Assembly (NCBI GenBank): GCA_950097015.1
Contig: CATNEN010000038.1
Coordinates: forward strand, 17,184,001 to 17,248,000
From: Macrostomum hystrix
Taxonomy: Eukaryota > Platyhelminthes > Macrostomidae
DNA: 64,000 nt
Direction of reading: 5' to 3'
A program made the position numbers and the translations under genes. The notes below the pieces were generated by a model, which did not search any database, was not told the origin of the DNA, and saw only the letters and a list, made by a program, of their open reading frames with translations. Positions 21,461-32,200 of this stretch are shown here, piece after piece; the first letter of the stretch is position 1, and the number at the start of each line of letters is the position of its first letter.

Positions 21461-21741
21461 CATACATGCGCAACACCTGGCCGACCCGGCCGAACCGGCC
21501 GGGTGAAACGAGGGCCAAGCAAGGTAAGTCGCAAAAACCAATTGACCAAGCGCAAAAAAATCAAAGGGGGGACCAAGGGACAAAAAAGGAAGGCGTGAAG
21601 AAAAGGAAAAAGGGGAGAGAAAAAGAGAGCAAATGAGAGCAAACTAAGTCGTAAATAGAGCAATGAAATGAACTAAGTCGCAAATGAGAGCAAAAACTAA
21701 GTTGCACGGCCGGCTAAGATTTGGGAGGTTGCGCATGTATG
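21461..21741 (+). mobile_element. hAT-like MITE copy 1 (GC-rich terminus)
   Basis: TIR CATACATGCGCAAC at the left and its complement at the right; 8-bp target duplication AGTGTCAT at 21453-21460 and 21742-21749. Next to the left TIR is a GC-rich GGCCGACCCGGCCGAACCGG tract; the inside is purine-rich (AAAAAGGGGAGAGAAAAAGA). 281 bp, non-coding. Not the same family as the element at 10607. Confidence 0.92.
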
Positions 21742-22427
21742 AGTGTCATTATTTATCTTAAGTATATACCCAATTCTTTTCTTTTTCTCTCTTTCTCTCT
21801 TGTATCTTTTAAGTATTTATCTTTGAATGTTTGTAAAACACTGAGTAGGGCCTATTGTATTCATGTATTTGAACTTTTGATCAAGCTATGTCAAACAAGG
21901 TTGAGGTTCCCCTCAGTTTTGTTCCTATACTTAAAGTACTTCTTGTGATCAAGTTCAAACTCATAACAAACATATTCATAGTAACAAATACATGCTTTCA
22001 AACAACTATTTTTTATATATGTTTCTAGGAAAAAAGAATGTCTTTACATCAAAAGGATGCCAAAATAAATTATAAAAAAGTAGGATAGGCCTCAAATTTA
22101 AGGATAAGTACAGATTTAAATGACAAAGAAATACATTACATTTGTGCTTTCAATTGCTTGCTAGGTTCTTATATAAATAGAAAATAATGTTTAAACTCAG
22201 AAGTCAGATATTCTATGGATATTTAAGCATTTAGTGCTAAACTTATATCAACATTAACTACTTTGTTGCTTCTTTTCTGTGTGGTTTAAATAGTGTAATT
22301 AATTACAAAAGTAGTATCTGTAATACTAGTGTATTTTGGATTGAATATGGTCATAGCCTACAAGCCTACTGGATAAATTGGTCAACTCACAAATTGACTT
22401 GTTCATGTCTTGATTCTTGACTACATT
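21742..22427. other. AT-rich spacer between two inverted MITE copies
   Basis: No gene or repeat recognised. Because the flanking MITEs are inverted relative to each other, a transcript across this region could fold into a ~250-bp stem with this spacer as loop. Confidence 0.4.
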
Positions 22428-22678
22428 CATACATGTGCAACCTCCCAAATCTTAGCCGGCCATGCGACTTAGTTTTTGATATATTTACAACTTAGTTTGC
22501 TCTCATTTGCTCTATTTTTCTCTCCCCTTTTTCCTCTTCTTCATGCCTTCCTTTTTTGTCCCTTGGTCCCCCCTTTGATTTTTTGTGCTTGGTTGATTGG
22601 TTTTTGTGACTTTACCTTGCTTGGCCCTCGTTTCGCCCGGCTGGTTCGGCCAGGTCGGCTGGGTGTTGCGTATGTATG
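22428..22678 (-). mobile_element. hAT-like MITE copy 2, inverted
   Basis: Same family as 21461-21741 in opposite orientation: CATACATGTGCAACCTCCCA ... GGGTGTTGCGTATGTATG, with its own 8-bp target duplication ACTACATT (22420-22427 and 22679-22686). 251 bp; shorter than copy 1 by internal deletion. Confidence 0.92.
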
Positions 22679-23255
22679 ACTACATTGGAACAATTTAATA
22701 CCAATTAATAAGACATAAGCCTGCATAACATCTGCTCACCCAGCTGTAAAATAGGTGCTAGGGTACTGGAGGATAAGTCTAATCTTCCTTAGTCAAAGTG
22801 ACTAAACAGCCATTTAATAACAGCCATTACCTTCAGTGCACTGCAAAGTAGCTGCACATATGCTATTGGCTACATATCTGGCCTAATGTGCAGAGTATAT
22901 TCAATTATTTTTTCATAATGAACAACAAGATACCATTTAATATTTGTGTTTGTTCTAATTAAAATTAGTAGGCTCTACATATCACAGAATAGATATATAC
23001 TAAACAGAAGGGAATTATAAACAATGAGTATCCCAATACAAACATGATTAATTAATGGTCTGTCTAGTGTATTGAATTATACATGTAACCTTCATATTCA
23101 TACTAAATATTTTTTATTAAACTAATTGAAAACAAAGTGATTAACTATAAGTTTTTATAAATTACAATATTTCAGCTGGCATTATTGCATACTGCCTAAA
23201 GTGACAATCAGAGAGCTCACCTAGTAGACTCTCTATAAGAAAGACCAATAATACA
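22679..23255. other. RAB3GAP1 upstream region with a splice acceptor
   Basis: AT-rich sequence ending in ACAATATTTCAG at 23164-23175, a good 3' splice site 80 nt upstream of the RAB3GAP1 ATG. It could receive a 5' UTR exon or a spliced leader. No TATA box recognised. Confidence 0.45.
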
Positions 23256-26200
23256 ATGAGCACCACACGACAGCAGCAGCCCGCTCTGACTACAGAGACT
23301 AGCATCATCGAAGAGGAGGGCGATGTGTTTGAAATCACAGACTTTACCAGCGCCACAGACTGGGAGCAGTTTCTGTCCGAACTAGAAGAGATCTTCAACG
23401 AGTGGAAGGTGGACGGCGGAGCTGGCAGATTCTCAGTCTCCAAGGCTGGCCAGAGCTTGCCCGAGTCGGAGCAACTTGCCGATACTCATCACGCCACTGT
23501 TGCGGCTGGCAGCGGCTCTACTAGACGATTTGGCGGCGACCGTCAACAACAACAGCATCAGCAGCAGCAGCACACTTGGAAAGACCAGACTTGCACTGTG
23601 CGCTACATGGACTGCGAATTTCGCCTCACGCATCACTGCCAGGTATTTGGATGGGCAGGTGAACGATAATAGCAGACTTCAGTGGTCATGTGACTTGGCA
23701 CATTTGACGACAGTAGACCCACAGCCAGCCGGGAGGCAATTCTGCCACACCACCCACCCTTTGAACACACGCGCACAAATACAGTATACAGGGCTACATT
23801 ACTGTGTGTAGTGCTATGGTTGACGCGAAAAATGCCGTACATAGATTATTGTAAATACACTGGTTTCATATATAAAACCATGCGATCCAAAAGCTTCAAG
23901 ATTTTCTTGTCGTTTAACCAAAAAGGATCTATTTAAATGTAAATAGCTATTGGGGGTGAGGCAGAGTGGTCTAACGCGTTTGCCTCTGGCACCAAGGTCC
24001 CTGAGCTCGATTCCGCGGCGAGACCACATTTATCTGGTGTGCAGCCACGGAGAGAAGGCTTGGGGGCTTGTCGTGCAATTTGCACCCTTGAGGGCCAACC
24101 TCCAAGGTACAGTGAAATTGTACACTGCCTGACGATGAGAAAGTCAGGGCAGATGTACACACCTGTGTGAGCGTGTGCCTGCGTACAGTATCTGAGTGCG
24201 TGTGTGCTCAGGAGTTCAGCGAAATGGGCAGAATTGCTTCCTCGCTAGCTGTGGGTCTAGTGTCACCATATGATTTTCTATTTCCCGCAGCCCTCCTGCA
24301 ATTATTGGAAAATAAAGCCCGCCAGTGGACTATCTGCTTGGAATAGCGGGCACTATAACGCTCACACAATGCTGTATTATTATTTAAATAGACATTGCAC
24401 CAGTTCTTGTGGTTTGTTTTTATTATTTTACCTTAGCTTTTACTGTGTCCTAAATAATTAACAGGTGCAACCGTCTAAGCCTGCTTCCGATGAAGATCAA
24501 CAGCAAGAGGAATCTGGAGGTCAGCAGAAGCAGCAGCAGCAGCATGATGCCACCAGCTTCTGGCCGCCAGTGCTTCACCAGATCGCCTCGTCCGATCACG
24601 ATTTCCCCAGCGTTGCCCACTGCCTGACTCGTTGGTTCGGCTTGAAAGAATTGATCGTAGTTAAGCCTAGCCAAGATCAGGCTGTGTGCAACGAGAGCAG
24701 ACTGCGCCTATTGTTGAGCAGTCTGTGCATAACTGCCCACAATGCCGGCTGTCAGTTGCCGATTTTTTTGCAAGTTGGCCGACCGGAGCGCAGGCTGTAC
24801 TTTGGTCAGGTGAGAAAATAGCTTTGTTGTCTGCTTTTGTGTGTTCTGACACGACAAAAAATCGAATGCTATTTGTGAGGATAATGACAAGAATTACGTA
24901 TTAGGTGAAATTCATAACAAAAAATTCTGATGGTAAGTGGGGATTTTACTGGTTAAATGTCCAGATTAACACGTGATAAACTGTTTAGATGTCCAGATTA
25001 ACACGTGATAAACAGTTTAAATGTCCAGATTAACACGTGAAATGTCTAGATAAACACGTGATAAACAGGTGAAATATCCAGCAAATCGCCTGATAAACAC
25101 CTGAAATATAGAGATTAACACCTGATTAAAAGGGAAAATTTTCAGAAAAGCACCTGATAATCACGTGAAATGTCCTTGATACATTTGCAGTTTATCGGAG
25201 CCGGTCTGCGCACCAGATTTGAAATCGCTCAACTATGCAAGATTCCTAGACACTTCAGGCACCTGCAGGGCGCCATAGATATGTTTAGACAGCGCATAGC
25301 TTGCCCGGCAATGACTGGCGGCTCAGGTCCGCCTATCAGTGCTGCCATCAGGTTAAGCTACAGTCTGGCACAGTTCTCGGACAGGCTAGTGGCTTATCTG
25401 AGTCCTCTACCCGACTCACTTCGTCACGATCGCAGTAGGCAGCATAAGCAACAATTTGTTCCACAATCTTTTAACCTGCCCGCTCGGCTTCCGATTGGCG
25501 CATGCGAGGAGCCAATCAGCGAGCTGCAATTGGCCGCCGTCTGGCCCAGATTAGCCGAAGAGATGGTTGTGGATACGGAGTCCTACACAGATCTGGATCC
25601 GTTGCACGCTCCGGTTTGGACTCTGCGGGCTCGTTTCTTAAACGACGCACTCTGTCGTCTGACCGATTGTCTTGGTCGCCTATTACGATTGTGCTCTAGA
25701 CGCGAGACTGTTCAGGACCTCCTGGCTGCGCTATTCGCTTCGCCCACCAGCTCCGGCGGCGGCGGCGTCGGCGGCTCATCCGCTGGCAGTGGCAGTATTG
25801 ACGGCACCTCTGCTGATTCGTCTAATGCTTCCAGGTAATTTGAAATCGTTTTTTTATACATTCTACCAGATTCTGTATGTCAGAAATTTCCTGTCAGATT
25901 CCTTCTGTCAGATTTTGTATGTCAGAAGTTTACTGTCAGATTATTTATGTCAGATTTTATAAGTCAGAAATTTCCTGTCATATTATTTATGTCAGATTTT
26001 GTATGTCAGAAGTTTACTGTCAGATTCTTTATGTCAGATTTTGTATGTCAAAAGTTTACTGTCAGATTCTTTATGTCAGATTTTGTAAGTCAGAAATTTC
26101 CTGTCAGATTCTCTATGTCAGATTTTAGAAGTCAGAAATTTCCTGTCAGATTCTTTATGTCAGATTTTAGAAGTCAGAAGTTTCCTGTCAGATTCTTTAT

Positions 26201-29200
26201 GTCAGATTTTGTATGTCAGAAGTTTACTGTCAGATTCTTTATGTCAGATTTTGTATGTCAGAAATTTCCTGTCAGATTCTCTATGTCAGATTTTATAAGT
26301 CAGAAATTTCCTGTCAGATTCTTTATGTCAGATTTTAGAAGTCAGAAATTTCCTGTCAGATTCTTTATGTCAGATTTTATAAGTCAGAAATTTCCTGTCA
26401 GATTCTTTATGTCAGATTTTATAAGTCAGAAATTTCCTGTCAGATTCTTTATGTCAGATTTTGTATGTCAGAAGTTTACTGTCAGATTTGTATGTCAGAG
26501 AATTTCCGTCAGACTTTGTATTTCAGAGATTTTCTGTATGTTTGTCAATGTTCCAGACTGTGTGTCTAGCTCCATATTTCTGCTTTGCAAATGTTTTGTT
26601 TTTTTTGTCCCGTCTGCCAGGGCCTGTTTTATAACCCTCCTCCTACTTTCGAATTCTCCTTCCTCAGAGCCCTTGACCGGTTGACCGGCAGTCGCGTTCC
26701 CAGCGTTGCCGACGCCGCCACAGGCGTTGTTCGACGGGCCACCTCGAGGCTGTCGGTTCGCTCCGATCAATCGGCACCTCTGAGCGAAGCCCAGCTAAAT
26801 AGCCTGCTGCTCTACCTGTTCCCGGATGCGGCAGGGGTGTCAAGTGAGTGTTTTTCTGTTGAGACAAGAAATAAGACAAGAATGATTTAAGCATGATGAC
26901 AATTGAGATAGATGTACACTCAGCAACAGTCAAAAGTTCCACCCCTATCGCGCCTAGTCAGAGATAACTTCTCGCTCACAATTCAACCCGCGAGTTACGC
27001 AACTACGCCGCGAGGAGGGAAGGCTGACTGAATCAATAATAAACACCAGTCGCACAAAATCACAAGTATATTTTTTATGCAATATGCAGATTTAGAATCG
27101 CAATGCTTAATACCGCGTGTGGGATCCCCTCGCACACAGAAGAGCGGCGACTCTGCGGGGCATCCCCAAGATGAGGCGGCGCAGAAAGTCCTGCGGAAGT
27201 TGCTGCCAAGCGTTTGCAATGGCGTGACGCAGCTCCGCAACATTCTGTGGTGCATTCTCTTTTCGAATGCTGCGCTTTTGAAAGTCCCAGACATGCCCGA
27301 TTGGATTCATGTCTGGGGACCGGGAAGGCCAGCGCAGAGTGCGGATCTGTAGCTGCTCTTTCACTTGACCAACAGCATCGGCTCGGTGTGGCGGCGCGTT
27401 ATCATCCTGAAGAATGCAGTTGCCAACTACTCCGAAAGCAGCGTCGGCAAACGGTAGGAACCAAGTCTGCAGAAGATCTGCGTAGCTATTAGCGCTCACG
27501 TTGGCATCCAGGAAGACGACATCCGTCCTTGAATGTAGCGAGATGCCGGCCCAAACGTGCACTGAGGCAGCCTGGCTCTCAGCGCACTGTACATGCGGCT
27601 GCAGCATCTCCTGCCGCGGTTCTCGCCAAACGCGGGTGCGACCGTCTGCTTGGAAAAGTCGGAACCGGCTCTCGTCAGTGAAAACAACACGTCGCCACTG
27701 CTGCTGTCTCCAGTGGACGCGCTGCATCGCCCACTGCTCTCGGCTGGCGATGTGGGCAGGACTGAGTCGAGGCCGCTTGCGCATCTTGCGAGAGCGGAGG
27801 CCGGCCTCCTGAATTCGACGTCAAACTGTCTGGGCGCTCAGGGTGCTTCCTGCTCTGCTTCTCTCACCCCACATCAGGCGGAGCAGGGTGGGAGTTCGCC
27901 TTACTATTCGCAGCAGACGGCAATTTGCTCTGGCTGTTGAGCCACGGAGATCAAGGCGCTGACTGCCTTTCCCAGCGCATTCCACGCTGCCAGTCTCACG
28001 GGACTTTGTCAGCAGTTTTCGAATTGCCGCTCGCGCTCTTCCAAATCTGCGAGCAACTTCGCTGATGGACACACCGACTTCCAGCATTCCAACAGCACGC
28101 CATCGTTCAGCATTAGTCATTTGCCGGACCATTTTTTAAATAGTGTGTGTGTATTCGACAGAAAATTTGTCTAAAAGTTAGACTGAAAGTTACGCAGTTT
28201 TGTACCATTACACAGACCCAAGCCCCCCAAGTGACAATAAGCTTCGCTGCGTGCCGCAAGTTGCGTCACTCACAATAAGTGAGAGAAATTCCATCTCGCT
28301 TGGAGGGTGGAACTTTTGACTGTTGCTGAGTATAAGACAGAAAATATAAGACAGGCTGAACGATGACAGTTTGAGAGAAAAAATGAAAGGGTAGGGTAAA
28401 AAAAGGACAATAATCGCGATAATTGGAAACAGATTAAAAGACAAAAAGACCCGCAGCCAGCAAGGAGGCAATTCTGCCCATTTCGCTGACTCCTGAGCAC
28501 ACACGCACACAGATACTGTACGCAGGCACACGCTCACACAGGTTGTGTACATCTGCCCTTTCTCATCGTCAGGCAGTGTACAATTTCGCTCTACATTGGA
28601 GGTTGGTCCTCAAGGGCGTAAATTGCACGACAAGCCCCCAAGCCTTCTCTCCGCGGCTGCGCCTCAAATAAATGTGGCCTCTCACGGAATCGAGATCCCC
28701 GCTAAAAAAGGGATGTTTCTTTGGGTGATTCCAGTTGGAATCTGCGGTGTTTCCAGAAAAAGAAACAGCCGAACGCTGGAAACATACCAATTGGATGATT
28801 CCATGCTTAGAATCTACCCAACTGGGCGTTTTCTCGGTGCTTCTTGGTGGCGAAATGGAATCACCCAAAGAATCCTCCAGTTCAGAAGATTCCATGCTCA
28901 GAAACCGCCGAGGAATCGCCCGTAAATAATTCTCTGGTTGTCCCATGGGCCACTGGTTCGGGTGATTCTTCGGCGGTTTCCGCACAATTTACGGTTACAT
29001 CGGCTGCTTCCTGGGTAGTTTCTTTAACTCTTGCGAGATAGGGGGGATTTTTGTAGATTCCACTCCTATTTTGCACAAAAACCCGCCGAAGAAGCACCCG
29101 AATGTTTTACAGGGTCAGGAACCTTGGTGCCAGAGGCAAACGCGTTAGACCGCTCTGCCACTCGCCCCCCCCTATTGATGACAAAAGTTATCCGATTACT

Positions 29201-32200
29201 AGTTTTTAGGAATAAATCATACTGTGGTCGCATTATTGCATTTTTTAGATTTTTATCGTTACATGTTTAAGATAAGATAAAGATAAAAAAAAGACCGGGA
29301 AGGGGCGAAACATGAGAGACCTGGCGTTGCAGTAAGAGGCATTTTAAACAAATCATTATTTTACTAAAGGCTACTTTTTCTTTCTCCGTCATTGCTGACA
29401 GATTTGTCTCAGCAGCAGCAGCCGCCGCCTGCCCAGTACTCGGAGCGTGCTCAAAAGTTGGCCAGAGATTTGAAATGCGCCCCGCTCGGCTCGCTGGCCC
29501 ACCGATTGGCCCTGGCTGTTGCGATGCTGAATCACACCCACTCTAGCGGTATCCACGCGGTTGCCCACCTATGGCAGGAGGTTGTCCTCGAACTGCGCTA
29601 CCGATGGGAGAATTCCTGCCCCTTGCCGACCTCGGCTGTGATTGGCTCGGCCGCCGCCGACGAAGCTGTAGCCGATGCCGCTGCTGAACTCATTGAAACT
29701 CCGCCAGATTTGGGCACTTCGCTGTTGCACCAGAAAATGCAGATGCTTCAGCTGTGCATTGGCAGAAAGATAGCCAGGTTTGTCCCGCTGGGAATTTTTT
29801 TGGTTTGCTATTATTAATAATAATAATAATAATTGCAGGAGGGCTGCGGGCAATAACACATAGTTTGGTGACACTAGACCCGCAGCCAGCGAGGAGGCAA
29901 TTCTGCCCATTTCGCTGACTCCTGAGCACACACGCACACAGATACCGTACGCAGGCATACGCTCACACAGGTGTGTACATCTGCCCTGACTTTCTCATCG
30001 TCAGGCAGTGTACACTCTCACTGTACCTTGGAGGTTGGCCCTCAAGGGCGTAAATTGCACGACAAGCCCCCAAGCCTTATTATTATTATTATATTACACC
30101 TGCCCTAATTGGGTGAGATGTGCGGCCGACAACAAAGCTGCAGCGATTGCTGTAAGCTTTGTACGGTCTGTTGAGTCCATGGACTGGGGGAATTGCCTTA
30201 CGCAACCTTAATTATCCCAGCTAATGCTGGTACCCATTTAACAGCTGGGTGAACTGAAGCTATGCAGAAGTAGGTGTATTGCTAACGGACTCGAATTGTT
30301 CGGCCAGTCTAGTCGGGAATCAAACGACCGACCTTCAAGTCGTCTGTCTAACAGTGATTATACATCTGGGCCAACTGGGTTAGGTGTCATTTCTCCATCC
30401 ATTCATTGATTTAATGTGTGTGCCGAAACATAAAAAATAATGATAGATATCAAAAATCAAATATGAAGGGAGAAGGCTGCCATGACAACAGCTCAGCAGC
30501 GGTCTAGTGCCGACGATGAAACAGTGGCTTGTCCAGTCTCGCATGAGGATGGCGGGACAATAAACGATGGCGCCCCCGACAGTGACGCAGGCAACAACGA
30601 ATCCGACGAGGAGTTCTTCGAATGCGAAGAGGAGCCGCAGCACGCCGATTATCCGCCCGACGGTCGGCTACGCCCGCTGACAACTACGACAGCGTCGGGC
30701 GCCGATTCGTCGACAGCGTCGGATTCCACTGCACCGCAATTTCGCTTATTGAAACGTCCGGATCGGGTGCTGTGGGTTCCGGCTACTCAGCAGGCTCCTC
30801 CGATGACGGAGGACAGTCTTGAAGAGCACACCGAGCTGCTTACTAGGCTGGGCACTGATTCACATGCCGCCGCATTGAGGGCCAGAATGCAGAGCAGCTC
30901 GCTGCTTAGCGACATGCAAGCTTTTAAGGTGAGAACATCTACGCTTCAGCTGGTTACAACTGGTCACTCTTAACTCATTCCATCGACTGCTCATTCTTCA
31001 TTCACTTCATCAACTGGTCACTATTCATTCACTCCATCAACTGGTCACTCTTCATTCACTCCATCAACTGGTCACTCTTCATTCACTCCATCAACTGGTC
31101 ACTCTTCATTCACTCCAAGAACTGGTCACTATTCATTCACTTCATCAACTGGTCACTATTAATTCACTTCATCAACTGGTCACTATTCATTCACTCCATC
31201 AACTGGTCACTCTTCATTCACTCCATCAACTGGTCACTCTTCATTCACTCCATCAACTGGTCACTATTCATTCACTCCAAGAACTGGTCACTATTCATTC
31301 ACTCCATCAACTGGTCACTATTCATTCACTCCATCAACTGGTCACTCTTCATTCACTCCATCAACTGGTCACTCTTCATTCACTCCATCAACTGGTCACT
31401 CTTCATTCACTCCATCAACTGGTCACTATTCATTCACTCCATCAACTGGTCACTCTTCATTCACTCCATCAACTGGTCACTCTTCATTCACTCCAACAAC
31501 TGGTCACTCTTCATTCACTCCAACAACTGGTCACTCTTCACTCTCTTCAAACAGGTGTTTGATAATTTCTCATGCCGTTTAGGCCGCCAATCCCGGCTGT
31601 TGCCTCGAAGACTTCGTTCGCTGGCATTCGCCCAGAGATTACTCAAATGGCCAGTTATCGGCTAGGATGCAGTTGCCAGGCAACATCTGGCTAGAGACCT
31701 GGCAGCTGTCTAGACCCGTGCCAGCCAGACTGCAACGCAGGCTTTTTGACGACACAAAAGAGGTTGAAAAAATTCTTCAACGATTAAGCGGCCTAACACC
31801 GGCGGAGGTTGCTAGGCTGTTGCTACCCAACGCTGTGCTAGACGCCCTGGCTAGCCTAGTCGACTTGCCAACCGAGGAGGCCGATATGCTCAACGAGGCG
31901 GTACCAAAATTTCAACGGGCCATGGACACCGCCTGCGAGAAAGCCTGCGACGCCACTAGGGAAAGGGCAGCCAATCCTGAAAGATACGAGAGCTTGGTTG
32001 GCGATATTGCCTACCTGGAATTGCAGGTATGTATTGTAAGGCTGCTATTTCCAAGGTTAGTCAGTGTGCCGTTTCCAAGGTTAGTCAGTGTGCCGTTTCC
32101 AAGGTTAGTCAGTGTGCCGTTTCCAAGATTAATCTGGGTATTTCCAAGGTTAGTCAGTGTACCGTTTCCAAGATTAATCTGGGTATTTCCAAGATTAGTC

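Noticed and set aside
23951-24030. Functional tRNA gene
   Set aside because: Box A and box B are present, but the sequence continues into a SINE body with multiple dispersed copies and does not fold as a complete cloverleaf by eye.
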